A stretch of 64,000 bases of DNA from Vandiemenella viatica (lineage: Eukaryota > Arthropoda > Insecta > Orthoptera > Morabidae), in the NCBI GenBank assembly GCA_031002005.1, contig JARYHS010008074.1, forward strand, positions 269,143,930 through 269,207,929, given 5' to 3'. Position numbers and translations under genes: made by a program. Under the pieces are notes generated by a model. That model did not search any database and was not told the origin of the DNA. It saw only the letters and a list, made by a program, of their open reading frames with translations. Below, in pieces: positions 33,311 to 44,728 of this stretch (position 1 is its first letter; every line of letters starts with the position of its first letter).

Positions 33311-34239
33311 TAAGTTGAATTGTAATTATCGTTGTTGAAGTGAGCGGTAGACACCGCAATCTTTGCAGCACGTCTATAAATATTTAGTCATAGCTCTCAA
33401 TGGGATGACTTTGTTCTCAAATTTTTCTTGGTGTAGTGTAGAAAATCAGCAAACTTGCTATTTTGCACATAATAGACTAGCATTATTTTTTAACGAGTGT
33501 TTAAAATGAGATTTAAAGGGGCGTGTTTTACTTCGCGATTCAGTGAATTTACTATTACGATTTCTTTCGTCACGTTGCTGATTATACTGACAATGGATGA
33601 TGAAATTAACTGTTATGTGAGAAGCTGTGAGTTTTATTAATTTTTTAAATAGCTATTTCAGGCCATTGACTTAGGTTATTTTTAAAGCTTCATATAAGAC
33701 TTGTTTCTGTTTGTAAATACGTCTATACCTATTTTTACCGATTTTGAAATCTTTCTCATCTATTTATGTCGAAACAGGTTCATGCAGAAATAAAAATGGG
33801 CTTCATAAATAAAGAAGTTATTGGCCTTTGAACAAAATCAATGTGGGGAATGTGTTTCTAATTTAGTCTCTTTTTTTTGTACAACATTCTCCCCCCCCCC
33901 CCCCCCCCCCGTATCTAAATCTAACAGAGAGATAATTTTTTACAATTGTCCTAATAAGTAGGGCTGTGAAATTAGACAACACATCTTGATCAAGAGAATG
34001 TTCATTAAGGTGACTGAATAAACATTTTATTTCTGGTACCCGCCTACAAAATGTCTGGGTTGCTCATCCCTAGAGTGGGTCCTCTTACTTTTTTTCTGGT
34101 CTAGGACACATTTCAGACTAACCACAAGTGGTAGTAATAAAACTGAAATATCCATTCTGCATGTCAACCATGTAATCATTGTGGCTTTGACAGAATTAAT
34201 TTTGGTCCAGCCTGCATCCAAACCTAAACCCCTCAATTT

Positions 34240-34818
34240 GGATGTTGTATATCCCCCAAACTAAGCAAGATATCTAAAACATTTATTCCTTATTATCGAG
34301 TTTTTTCGTCGTGTTACATAAGAATCCATCATTAAATTTGACTTTTGCGAAATTTTTCTTCTGCATTTCAACTCAAGACACCTCACTTTTGAGACAGTAT
34401 ATCTCGAGAACTAGGTGAAATATCGAAAAAATTTTACTCTTTATTTTTTATTTGTCTCGTCTTTTTAAATAAAATTTCATCATAAAATTTGACTTTGAAT
34501 AATTTTTTCTTCTGAATTTCAACCAAAACCATTTCACATTTGAGACAGAATATCTCGAAAACTAAGCAGGATATCAAAAATTTTATTCTTCATTTTTATT
34601 TGTCTCATCGAGTTACATAATAATCCATCACCAGATTGCGGCGTCACGTTTATCCTAGAGTCCCCTTGAGGTGTTTGTACATATTCCCCGTGTTTGTTGG
34701 GAAGCGGTCAAGCCCCCACCACTCCGGCCATGCCCCCCCCACTCCTCCGCCGGCCTGCTTCACTCCCATGCGTGGTAAAGGTCTCTTGCGTCGTCTCCAT
34801 ATTATTCCTTCCTCCATG
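34240..34818. repeat. Right arm of P-like element 2, inverted copy of 32286-32860
   Basis: The arm matches 32286-32860 in reverse over nearly its whole length: the subterminal repeats, the AGGATAAACGTGACGCCGCA-type segment (34640-34655 reversed) and the GC-rich CATGGCCGGAGTGG segment. The match is good enough that both elements must come from the same family. Confidence 0.8.
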
Positions 34819-34829
34819 GTATTTCCAGC

Positions 34830-35050
34830 ATTGAGATACTCTGTGGTCTTTGGTCAAACCAAAGAGTCGCATAAAGTAGATAATCTTTGAAGTTATAAAA
34901 GGAACATTTCGAAAATTAATGTATCGATTCTGCCAGATACTATATGGTCTTTTTATTATTTAAAAGGTTAAACTTTGGTTAAGGGTCTTTTGACTTTTGA
35001 ATTTCAGTAATTTCATAACGGTTTTTTTGTTTCATTCAGATATTTGCACC
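34830..35050. other. Gene-free AT-rich stretch
   Basis: No coding similarity or repeat is recognised here. It lies between the right end of the P-like element and the Helitron-like fragment. Confidence 0.5.
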
Positions 35051-35054
35051 TACT

Positions 35055-35375
35055 TCCATTATGTCTCGATGTAGAACATTGACAGGTCGGAGAGAGACAG
35101 AAATAATACCAATTTGCGTGAAATTAAAAATAGACCAAATTTAAATAGTGAACACACAAAATACTGATATTATTTTGAAGGATACATTCAAATGCGCACT
35201 AAATCTCATTCCAAAAAAATTTGTAGTTTCGAATTTACAATGCAGGTTTTGCAATGCAAAACATTTCGAATCAGAAGTCACTTCAGGTGAAAGGACTGTA
35301 TTTACTTCATGTTGTCATAAAGCTAAAGCAGTTTTATTGGTATTAAATCAAAATGAATATTTTAAATTCAAATGA
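35055..35375 (+). pseudogene. Helitron replicase N-terminal fragment
   Basis: The frame 35148-35375 contains LQCRFCNAKHFESEV, then GERTVFTSCCHKAKAVL. This C-x2-C...C-C-H-x-G/A-K pattern is the zinc-finger segment preceding the helicase-like domain in animal Helitrons ('C..C.A.HF....CC..GKV'). Just upstream an Arg-rich piece (MSRCRTLTGRRETE) fits the same protein after a stop. No Rep HUH motif or helicase follows, so it is a short fragment. Confidence 0.55.
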
Positions 35376-35724
35376 ACAATTGGTAAATAGAAAGTCAAAA
35401 ATTATTTTGAAAACATTTAATCATTTGCTATGGTTAGTCCAGAGGCTAAGATTTAAAATACAGTCACGCGTGGAGTGTATCATTTTAATTTTATAGGTAT
35501 TGCAGGGAATTAAGGCAAACAACACAAGGTAATAATGTATTGTAACACACTCGCAGCCAACGGTGTCAATGTATACAATATATAACATACCTATGCTCGC
35601 AGCAAACGCAATAGAACAAATTCAAATAATGATAATTACTCTTTCAAGAAAGAAACTAAATAACTTAATGAATTACGGTCGAATTTCGACCCCTGGGCGA
35701 TCACTAGTTATTCAAAATTTCTCC

Positions 35725-35956
35725 CGGTAACTTATTCGAATCGGCCTCGCATTCGGGAGGACGCGGGTTCGAATCCCCGTCCGGACATCCAGATTTGGGT
35801 TTTCCATGGTTTCCCCAAATCACTTCAGGCGAATGCCGGTATGCTTCCTTTAAAAAGGCCATAGCTGAATTCCTTCCGTTCCTTGTCCCAAGTCCCATCC
35901 CGCCTCTAGTGACGTTAGCCGTCGACGAGGCGTCAAACAATAAAGAAAAAAAAAAT
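35725..35956 (+). repeat. SINE (tRNA-derived), best-preserved copy
   Basis: The head contains an A-box-like part and the B-box region GGTTCGAATCCCC (35767-35779). The body follows with ATTTGGGTTTTCCATGG, AGGCGAATGCCGG and GACGTTAGCCGTCGACGAGG, ending in AATAAAG plus poly-A. It is directly followed by the antisense CR1 LINE sequence, so it inserted into that LINE. This copy can serve as the reference for the family; others are at 48162, 54392, 55285 and 61045. Confidence 0.8.
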
Positions 35957-36270
35957 ATTCGAATCCCTGACACCCTTACCTAAAAAAGAGAATCTTCCTA
36001 CACCCTTGTGCCTGAAATCGAGTGCCAGTTTATGGTCATGGTCATCTTTTCCCTTCCAAACCTTACTTTTAATTCTTACACCAATATCTTTCCATGCCTC
36101 ATCATCAATATACGCCTTGTACGCTGCCATGACCCTCTTCACCCTCCTCCTGTCTTCCAATGAATCCCATTCCAGTTCTTTTATCATATCTGTTACTGAT
36201 TGCGTTCTGCAAATAATTTCCAGAAACATATCTAGCAACCCTTTTTTGCAGTTCCAGAATTCCATAAACA
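35957..36270 (-). pseudogene. CR1-type LINE C-terminal region, cut by assembly gap
   Basis: The minus strand reads RTQSVTDMIKELEWDSLEDR (about 36205-36150), then VMAAYKAYIDDEAWKDIGVR and WKGKDDHDHKLALDFRHKGV (to about 36000). The LINE at 17380-20310 has IQSVTDIIKELE and WKGKDDHDHKLA. This copy is better preserved, with an open frame to the gap edge. The rest of the RT presumably lies in or beyond the gap. Confidence 0.75.
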
Positions 36271-37270
36271 NNNNNNNNNNNNNNNNNNNNNNNNNNNNNN
36301 NNNNNNNNNNNNNNNNNNNNNNNNNNNNNNNNNNNNNNNNNNNNNNNNNNNNNNNNNNNNNNNNNNNNNNNNNNNNNNNNNNNNNNNNNNNNNNNNNNNN
36401 NNNNNNNNNNNNNNNNNNNNNNNNNNNNNNNNNNNNNNNNNNNNNNNNNNNNNNNNNNNNNNNNNNNNNNNNNNNNNNNNNNNNNNNNNNNNNNNNNNNN
36501 NNNNNNNNNNNNNNNNNNNNNNNNNNNNNNNNNNNNNNNNNNNNNNNNNNNNNNNNNNNNNNNNNNNNNNNNNNNNNNNNNNNNNNNNNNNNNNNNNNNN
36601 NNNNNNNNNNNNNNNNNNNNNNNNNNNNNNNNNNNNNNNNNNNNNNNNNNNNNNNNNNNNNNNNNNNNNNNNNNNNNNNNNNNNNNNNNNNNNNNNNNNN
36701 NNNNNNNNNNNNNNNNNNNNNNNNNNNNNNNNNNNNNNNNNNNNNNNNNNNNNNNNNNNNNNNNNNNNNNNNNNNNNNNNNNNNNNNNNNNNNNNNNNNN
36801 NNNNNNNNNNNNNNNNNNNNNNNNNNNNNNNNNNNNNNNNNNNNNNNNNNNNNNNNNNNNNNNNNNNNNNNNNNNNNNNNNNNNNNNNNNNNNNNNNNNN
36901 NNNNNNNNNNNNNNNNNNNNNNNNNNNNNNNNNNNNNNNNNNNNNNNNNNNNNNNNNNNNNNNNNNNNNNNNNNNNNNNNNNNNNNNNNNNNNNNNNNNN
37001 NNNNNNNNNNNNNNNNNNNNNNNNNNNNNNNNNNNNNNNNNNNNNNNNNNNNNNNNNNNNNNNNNNNNNNNNNNNNNNNNNNNNNNNNNNNNNNNNNNNN
37101 NNNNNNNNNNNNNNNNNNNNNNNNNNNNNNNNNNNNNNNNNNNNNNNNNNNNNNNNNNNNNNNNNNNNNNNNNNNNNNNNNNNNNNNNNNNNNNNNNNNN
37201 NNNNNNNNNNNNNNNNNNNNNNNNNNNNNNNNNNNNNNNNNNNNNNNNNNNNNNNNNNNNNNNNNNNNNN
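36271..37270. other. Assembly gap (1000 N)
   Basis: Exactly 1000 unknown bases, a placeholder length. The left edge cuts an antisense CR1 LINE; the right edge has no recognisable LINE sequence, so the repeat probably broke the assembly. Confidence 1.
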
Positions 37271-37524
37271 GCCTCGTAACTGCAAAACATATCATGTGAA
37301 GCCTTTTTATTCATTTTCGGCATAATGCCTGTCGGCGTCTCTGCAGGTGATTTAGTTTTTAAAAGAAGATACCTTGGTTCGTTGGGTCATATTCACAAAC
37401 GACGTCAAATTTGGGTTTGCTTAATTCGGTTTCCGTCTCATATTATTTCGGAGTTTCAACTTTTGTTTGTGTTTAGATTCCTTTACTTCCACAACATGTT
37501 CCTTTACATGTTCCATTCGCCTGG

Positions 37525-37870
37525 ATGATTTGGGCAAGCCATCGAAAACCCAAATCTGAATGACCGGACGGGGATTAGAACCCACGTCCTCCCGGAAGCC
37601 ACCTCACAGTGTTACCAATAACCCACCACATTGAGTTATGCTTCTTCTTCTTGTTCTCTTTCGACGCCAATGTGATTTGAATCCTGAGAGTATTGGAAAG
37701 TAGAATCGGGAAATAATTTCAGCCACGGCTTTTTGAAGCAACTTTTTCTGTGTTCAGCCGGAGAGATTTACGGAAACCATGCCAAACTGGAATTGAATGT
37801 CCTACGGGGCTTGAATCCGCGTTCTGACGAATGCCAGGCAAAATTGTTAACCATAACCAATCTGGTTTGG
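37525..37870 (-). repeat. Two worn SINE fragments
   Basis: Minus-strand SINE core is visible at 37528-37620 (GAAAACCCAAATCTGAATG and GGACGGGGATTAGAACCCA, the reversed body and B-box). A more diverged one at about 37755-37860 has GGAAACCATGCCAAACTGG and GGGGCTTGAATCCGCG. Tails are not visible. Confidence 0.6.
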
Positions 37871-37899
37871 AAGGCAAGAAGTATCAGGACTATGGAGAA

Positions 37900-39627
37900 A
37901 CAAAGGAAGGCATGAAAGGTTTCCCACTTCCATTTTTTCACCTTTAAAACCTGAAATCGCTTATTTACATTGTCGACGGATTTACTGTTATTAATTATTA
38001 TCATTACCACTGAAACTGTAACTACTGCGATAAAGTTAAACTTACCTTCAAAAAATGTTATGGTGAAAACAAAATTAAGGTGTTCTTATTCCGAACAAGA
38101 ATGTGGAAATAACTACATAATTTATATTTTGCGATTTAGTTCACCATCTGAGTACTTTTGCAAATAAACTTTCTACTTACGCTTGTCACACACAGTTCGA
38201 TAACGCTGCATCGCTAGAACGAGTGACTAAGTCCATTCAAGCTCTGTTATTGGTTTTACAAATTTTTATCCGTGAGTAATTTAGCGATTGTTTTTAGTAT
38301 TAATCATGTAATTTCGTTTGCTAGCGAATTGTCAACTGTTTATTAAAAAAAATACGGAGTGGCTATCAAAATTTCTAAAAAAACGGTATCATTCCTCTAT
38401 ATCAATCGATTTAATTAATTCAATAGTTATTATGATTAAATAGTGATACTCGTGATTATTTTAACTGTAGAACTCCGAACTTAGCCTCTGAGCGTTTGAG
38501 CTCATTCTATCATGAACTTAGTGTACCACCTACCAGTTATGCTGTCCCATGTGGCAGTCGTGTCTAGAACGAAGCATAATCGAAAGGCGAGTGGTCTCGC
38601 GAATTTTATGGATTAGTACACGCCAGAGGCAAGCCCGCGCCACCCTATCGCAGCCGGCGCGGTTCGTGACACACGTTGTCTAATGTCGCTTCAGCTACAT
38701 TACAAAACGGCCAGACTGCTACTTTTCTTCATAGATTCTTTAACTTTATTACATAACTACCTGTATGTATACGTTGACCTTTTACTTCTTTAACTGGGGT
38801 GTTATCATTCTTTAATTTACTTTTAATTCAGCTTCACATATCGAGCACGTCATTTCTATTTTATGCTCCGCGGTATTTCTGTTACGTATGGTCGTTTCGT
38901 TTTCATATGCACACGAAATATCGAGATGAGTACATATAACCAATCCATATTGATTCCGCGCAAGTCGAAAACACGGTTTGAAATGAAACGAAGTGACACG
39001 TTCGCCCGCCCGAAGGACGGTATAGCAGGAGAGGAAAGCGTGCGCACCTCTGTTGCAAACGCGGAGTGTCTCATTGCTCAGCTGGCATCCCTATCCCACT
39101 ATGTGCGCCTTTGAAGTTTACCGACGGCAACGGAACGAGCGCGTCACCACAGACCAACACTAGACACTAGGACGGCTCTATTCCCTCGGCCTGTTGGTGT
39201 GAGCTGCTGCAGCAAGGCCCGCAGACTGATGGGCCTTGGAAAGCCACATTTAGAGAAATTAGCAGGTGCTTGTGTTTGCCTGGGTCCTTGTTCCTCTCCA
39301 GAGTTAGATGATTTCGCGGTCTCATCGACAAATCTCCCAAATCAATACATGAAAGACAGTGGTGGATCGAAGAAAGAAACGGAGATACAGTTTGAAACAA
39401 CACGTAAATTCGGAATCATACGAGAGTTACGCGAGGTCAGCTGCTAGTGGTAAAGTTCGGACTGTGGAGAGCATGCTAGCAGTACCCATTGAAAGACGGC
39501 AAAATGATTTTTTATAGGCTAATGGCAAAGTGCGTGTGCTTTGTGGCCAATCATAGGTGACGCTACTTTCGCGGATGCCAGAAATCGCTGATGATCTGGC
39601 GAGGAGAGGGGGCGTTGCGCTCTAGCT
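37900..39627. other. Stretch without recognised genes
   Basis: AT-rich sequence to about 38500, then more balanced composition at 38560-39450 with short open frames on both strands (for example 38863-39114 + and 39199-39447 +) that match no family I know. A GC-richer piece near 38620-38680 could be a promoter or worn repeat. No confident call. Confidence 0.5.
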
Positions 39628-40317
39628 CAGTGTTTCTCAACTTGTGGTACGTGAAGATGATTCAGGTGGTCCTCAGACAGAATATTTTAGATACTGTATA
39701 AGTATATAAGCGAGTATAAACTATAATCCCAACTTTTTAAAAGCTACGAATATATCAATTACCAGGCAAAAATTTGGCATTTACAGGATGAGGATAAGAC
39801 TGAATTGTGACTACAATAGTCTGTTCATTACCAGCTGGCATCAGAAAGAGCACCTTCGTGTAAGAATTAAGTAAATGGCCGTTTTCTGAGGGTCTTGTAG
39901 TAGCTATTAGGTATCGCGGTACAAGGTAGGATTGGTAACATAACAGTGGTGAAGTAAACAAAAATAGAAAAAAAGGCGTAAGGTCTAGTTTCTTTTATTT
40001 TGTACGTGTTGGTCGGTGGTAAAATATAGCATCCAGTCTGTAGTAACATTATTATTCATTTTGTTACCAAATATTAAGAGTGTGGTCACTATGTAATTAA
40101 CTTTCAATAGCTTACTTCCAGTTTCGTAATTGTGTTTCTGTAGGAATTCAAAACAAGCTTCTAGACTTATTATGTTATAGTGGTAAAATACAATGTGTCA
40201 CAGATGTTAATAATACACATATAGTTAAAAAAAACTTGTCCCGTATAAGTTAATGGTCCGCATATTTATTTTTGACAATTTATTGGTCCTCGGGATGAAG
40301 AAGATTGAGAAGCGCTG
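39628..40317. mobile_element. hAT-type MITE, 690 bp
   Basis: Ends CAGTGTTTCTCAAC (left) and, in reverse, CAGCGCTTCTCAAT (right) are flanked by CTCTAGCT (39620-39627) and CTCCAGCT (40318-40325), an 8-bp duplication with one mismatch. The 'CAG.G.TTCTCAA' termini are characteristic of hAT. The interior is AT-rich, with no transposase. Confidence 0.85.
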
Positions 40318-40979
40318 CTCCAGCTGACCGCGACGCTACCAGAAAATGTCTATTCGGTTCGGACTTTTGAGGAGGACAGTTGAACTACTTTTTGATTAGA
40401 CTTCCGCTTGTGCGCTCATGTCAATCAATTAAGTGCGCAGTGTTTTGTAGCCAAGTTAGAGACTCATACTTAGCGCTCTGATGTAGTACACCATGTGTTC
40501 AGATGTCTGTTAGATGCTCAGACTGACACATTTGAGTTGACGACTACAGGTGCCTGGCCTAGAGGACAGCCAAACCAACTGCTGACCGGCGACTAACCGT
40601 AAGCTGATGGATAGCAGTTCGACGCATTTCTTTGCCGGCATCTCCGGAGTGGTAACAACACAATAAATTAAAATTCAATGCAAAGACGTAGTTGTAAACC
40701 CAGTCACGTACTGATATGACTAAGGTTGTAACTTATGTAAGCTCACGCATCATGAAATCAATGTATTTCCTTGTCCCGTGAAAATCTCGAAACAAAATTA
40801 CTTTTTGTGATGATCAAGGAATTTGGCGAATTGCTTATTAATGTTTTCAATAATCAATAAATTTTGTTTGATCGTTTTTAGTGTTAATAAATAGTGATTT
40901 TTCATTTATTAAATTCAGTCGTCTTATGACTTAACTACCTGGTACCCACGACTTCGTTCGTGTTTGTAAATACTTTGTA

Positions 40980-41665
40980 TTGACAGCTACCGACATCTAA
41001 CAACCATAGTGCACAATGGGAGACGCGATGTTATTACCACACACAAATGCCAGTCATCTGCGCTATGTAGTTCAGGCAGCAAAGTAAAATTTACGGACAC
41101 ACATATCTTTGGATGAAATACGAAAATATCCTTGATCTACCACTTTCAACCACCATATCTCCAACACTCCCACAGTTACCGAAATTCGGCCAACGTTGTG
41201 ATCGATGGGTGACTCTGTGTTACTACCACACACAGTCGCCAGTGATCTGCGATAGATAGTTATCGCTGAAAAGTGATACACCATGACACATGCGTCTTTG
41301 GCAGAAATATGAAATTGCCGCAGGTCGACCACTTTCAACCCCCATATCTCCCACACCCCCATTGCTATCGACATCTAACAACCATAGTGCACGACAGGAG
41401 ACACGATTCTACAACACACACATACACCAATGGTCTATGCTATGTAGTTGTGGCAGGAAAGAGAAGTATAAGAAGACACAAATTTTTTGTCGAAATATGA
41501 AAACGCCCTGCATTGGCCAACTTTAATCATCATATCTCCCACATCTCCACAGCTATCTACATTCGGCCATCGTTGTGCACGACAGGAAACTCCATGCTAC
41601 TTCCACACACAAAGACTAGTGATCTGTGCTTGGTAGTGGTGGCTGAAAAGTGAAATATATGAAAA
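40980..41665. repeat. ~188-bp tandem satellite, 3.6 copies, alternating monomers
   Basis: Monomer starts are near 40985, 41173, 41363 and 41550. Copies 1 and 3 share ACATCTAACAACCATAGTGC; copies 2 and 4 share ATTCGGCCAACGTTGTG or its variant. Each also has CACACACA, a GATCTGCG/CTATG TAGTT segment and CACCATATCTCC. The minus strand stays open across copies 1-2 (41072-41374), repeating the phrase EIWGLKVVD/EIWWLKVVD. The array starts after a GGTACCCACGACTTCG segment like those that border RTE-type tails. Confidence 0.8.
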
Positions 41666-41789
41666 CACACCTCTATTTTTATATATATATGTAAGATTAT
41701 AAATATAATTTTACCGCCTACTTTTTATTTTAATGATTGATGAAATAGTTAATTTTAACAATAATATTTGATTTTGCAAATAATCATAA

Positions 41790-42090
41790 AACGAGATTGG
41801 TACGACAAGTGTCTCCCAACATCTCATTTTAATATTTCAATACTGAAGGGTCTAAGCAGAATCGGCACAATAGTGGTACTGTTTACATTTGCTAAGCCCC
41901 TGGAGAGAGCAAGAAATTCCCTGTACTACCAGCTGCTTCCATCTTTACTGTGGAGGCATTGCGATAAGGGAGACTCAAAAATGAAAGTAGATCTTTAGAA
42001 GCTACAAACGTTGTCATTCTCAATGACTCACAAACTGTTCTATAAGCCATTGCCTCACCAAAGCATAACAAAGAAGTGAACCACATTATT
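41790..42090 (+). pseudogene. LINE RNase H-like fragment
   Basis: Across frames and stops the plus strand reads FNTEGSKQNRHNSGTV (first Asp replaced), PAASIFTVEALR (Glu) and ATNVVILNDSQTVL (Asp). These are the spaced motifs of RNase H in I- or jockey-type LINEs. Heavily mutated; the assignment rests on motif order only. Confidence 0.45.
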
Positions 42091-42239
42091 TTAGACATTG
42101 TAGTGGCAGAACAAACAGAATTTTTGAGAAATGAAGAAAAGAGGTATAAACATTAAAGCTACCGATGGGAAACCACTTCTAAGCTCAGAAGATAGAGCAA
42201 ACCAATGGAAGGAATACATAGAGAAACTGTAAGGCTGGA

Positions 42240-43209
42240 TCAAAAAGTTACGAGCCGGAGGCCTAGGAACAGAAACCAGTATCTGTATTTCATAAGTATT
42301 CGCCCTGACTGTTGAGGCGCTTGTCCCACTACAATACAAGGCAGTGAACGGCTATCTCGTAAAATTCCTGGGGCTGAGATGTGAACCAGTTCCACGTGTA
42401 CTGCTTGACGTCGTTGTCGAGGGGAATCGATGGCCTCTCAGAACTTTTTTTAGGGTACCAAAAATGGCGTAACCGCAGGGAGACGGGTCTAGACTATATG
42501 AAGAGTGGACTTGCAGGCTTTTTGTTTGATCGCTTCGCGAAGGGTGGTCAAGGTTTGCGAGTAACGCTGGGATTCATTGTTGTCCCGTGCTGCAGGAAGT
42601 CCATCAGAAGGGAGTCATCTTGGTCAAAGAAGAACGCTGGCATACCTTTCCTGCAATTGTGAGGATGGCCTTGGATTTTGTTGGTGGTGGTGATCCTTGA
42701 TGCTTCCACTGGAGACTTTCTCGTTTCGATTCTGGTTCGAAGTGATGACACAAAGATTCATCTCCAGCCACCACTCGTGCCAGAAGCTCATTCCCTGGCA
42801 TAGCGCTGCAGATGATCAAGACAGTGGGCCATATTGACATGTTTCCTTTGTGGTTGAAGACTACGGGGCACCTTTTGGGCGCAGTCTTTCCATCATGATG
42901 GTATGAACACTTCCGTCGCTCAATCCGACCTCGCGGCTACGGCTTTCACTGTAACTCGGCGGTCCTGGGTAACGAATCCATCAACCAGCTGGACGAAGTC
43001 ATCGGTTAAGCGGTGTGGTGTTCCAGTGCACCATTCGCTAATGACACGTGTCCTTCCTTGAAGGGTTTGTGCCACACCTCGACCCTTGCAAGGGACATGT
43101 ATTGTTCACTGTACACTTATGACTTACTTCGATGAATGTTCGTTCCCCTTACACTTTCCGCTGTCAGAAAACGAAAACCACCTCTTTACTCTTCTTTTGA
43201 TGCCTCCAT
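42240..43209 (-). pseudogene. Mariner transposase, degraded
   Basis: ATG at 43209 starts MEASKEE; then come RVISEWCTGTPHRLTD (about 43040), DRRVTVKAVAARSD (about 42960), LARVVAGDESLCHHFEPESK (about 42785) with the first catalytic Asp kept, AFFFDQDDSLLMDFLQHGTT (about 42640) and WFTSQPQEFYEIAVHCL near the end. The second and third catalytic regions are lost or unreadable around 42480-42560. Numerous frameshifts; inactive. Confidence 0.75.
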
Positions 43210-43255
43210 TTCACTGCTTGAAACACGAATGAACGCTGACGACTGACGCATGCTT

Positions 43256-44728
43256 AGTGTTGCAAACTGAAAAAAAAAAAACAAAATGTTTTTTTTTTCA
43301 GCTTTGTGAAAAAAAACATGAAAAAAAACCTAGCACCCGTGTTTTTTTTCTAAATTTTGTTTTTTTTCAGAAAACAATATATTTGATAAATTATAGTTTT
43401 ATTTAAGGAACTTTCATTTTACAAGTGTGTTTTAAGTCTTACTGAATCATATAATGTCTCACATAATGATTCATAAGTGTATCTATATAGGTAACATAAT
43501 TTTATTCATCCTCTATGTCAGTACCACATTCATTAGTATCAGAAATACCAACACTAGTTCGGTCGGTGTCGGAATTTTCTGTCTCTTCTTCTGTCTCCTC
43601 TCACTTCAGAAATAGTTAAATTTTCTTTTACTGGTTGTTCTTGTATTGTGCGCTAAAGATTTTGAGATTGCAATTTTAAATTGTGAGCAAAGTACACACT
43701 GTGCATAAAGACTGCACCTATAGTTCTGTATTATGGTCTTTTAAGTTTGAATTAAAATTTATTATCATACAAAATAGGAGCTTTATTTCTTTTCAATCGT
43801 TTGTTTACACCAACGGTTGCAAGGAAACGATTCATAATTAGGGACCGTGCACAAACTACGTGAATCGGTCCAGAGGGAGGAGGGGTTAGCTGGAAGGCTA
43901 CGCTGGGCTACGTGGGGAGAGGGGGGGGGGGGGTTCCGAGCCAGGCCACGTAACTTTCCTTTCGTAACATTTTTCACAGTTAAAATGAGGAACTGAACTC
44001 ATAACAGCATGTGAGTATTTATTTCCCTCAGTTAATTATATCCGTATGTAATTTACAATAGTCTGACAAGAGAAAACAGTACAAAATGTCTTCTGGAATC
44101 AAAACGGAAGAAAGCTACGTGCTTTGTGAAGGGGGAGTGAGGGGGGGGGAGGCAAAAGCCACGTAGGGCTACGTGGGGTTCACAGGAGGCCAAAATGGAG
44201 CTATGTGGTTTATGCACGCTCCCTTACTGACAATTTAATGAGTCAGTACCACTATACTCTGAGAGTTAACAAGTATACGAATATAAGGAAAGCCCAATAA
44301 GGCAAAAAACCGTGGATAAATTTTAAATTCCTGATTTTTTTTAAAAAGATCTGTAAGTAATTTTGTAGGGCTGGCAGCACTATTTCAAATAGCAAGTATC
44401 AATCCAAACAATGGGGAATGGGGATTCATTTCGCGCAACCTAGTCTTTTCGGGAAATCCCCGTTCATAAAGAAAATTTCAGTCAATTTTGCCAATATTTT
44501 CGTAATTTTTTTTTTCTTACTGAACCAGAAAAATATAGTAGATTTTAAACTAAGATAAGAACTTAGAATAAACTCTAAAACAGTCATTTTAAACGATAAC
44601 TGCCTTACAAATTTGAGATTTAGTAGTTGTGAAAAAAAACGTGTTCCAGAAAAAAAAACATGTTTTTTTTCAAAGTTTTTTTCATGTTTTTTTTCAAGCC
44701 AGAAAAAAAAACGTTTTTTTACAACACT
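43256..44728. mobile_element. A/T-hairpin-rich DNA element with 10-bp target duplication
   Basis: The ends AGTGTTGCAAACTG and, in reverse, AGTGTTGTAAAAAAACG are flanked by ACGCATGCTT at 43246-43255 and 44729-44738, identical over 10 bases. Both ends consist of repeated poly-A/poly-T hairpins separated by CATG or CCAG-like dinucleotides (43270-43375 and 44630-44720). The interior has a Harbinger-type MITE and no transposase. A 9-10-bp duplication suggests the Mutator superfamily, but the end sequence alone does not prove it. Confidence 0.75.
43840..44223. mobile_element. Harbinger-type MITE inside the hairpin element
   Basis: Ends GGGACCGTGCACAAACTACG and, in reverse, GGGAGCGTGCATAAACCACA are flanked by TTA on each side (43837-43839 and 44224-44226). 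TTA duplications are the preference of PIF/Harbinger. The 384-bp interior contains two G runs and repeated GGGCTACGTGGGG segments in the same orientation. No coding capacity. Confidence 0.8.

Larger units (their letters stand above)
33059..34818. mobile_element. P-like element 2 with THAP exon (1760 bp)
   Basis: The ends CATGGAGGAAGGAATTATAT and, in reverse from 34818, CATGGAGGAAGGAATAATAT are flanked by GTATTTCC at 33051-33058 and 34819-34826, an exact 8-bp duplication. The left subterminal type equals the right one of element 1, and its right 590 bases equal the inverted left of element 1. It therefore lies in opposite orientation 84 bp away. The interior holds a THAP zinc-finger first exon at 33239-33310 but no recognisable P transposase. 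A C run occurs at 33892-33910. Confidence 0.8.

Noticed and set aside
32286..34818. A single foldback transposon with ~590-bp inverted repeats
   Set aside because: Each half has its own pair of ends and its own exact 8-bp duplication with unrelated spacer between, so two inverted insertions fit better.
36005..37325. Open frames of 360-450 codons crossing the N block on both strands
   Set aside because: They are open only because unknown bases were translated as X; just the LINE segment on the minus strand at 35957-36270 is real.
41072..41374. A 100-codon minus-strand protein gene
   Set aside because: The frame follows satellite monomers and repeats the same phrase with the period of the DNA, so it is a product of the repeat.
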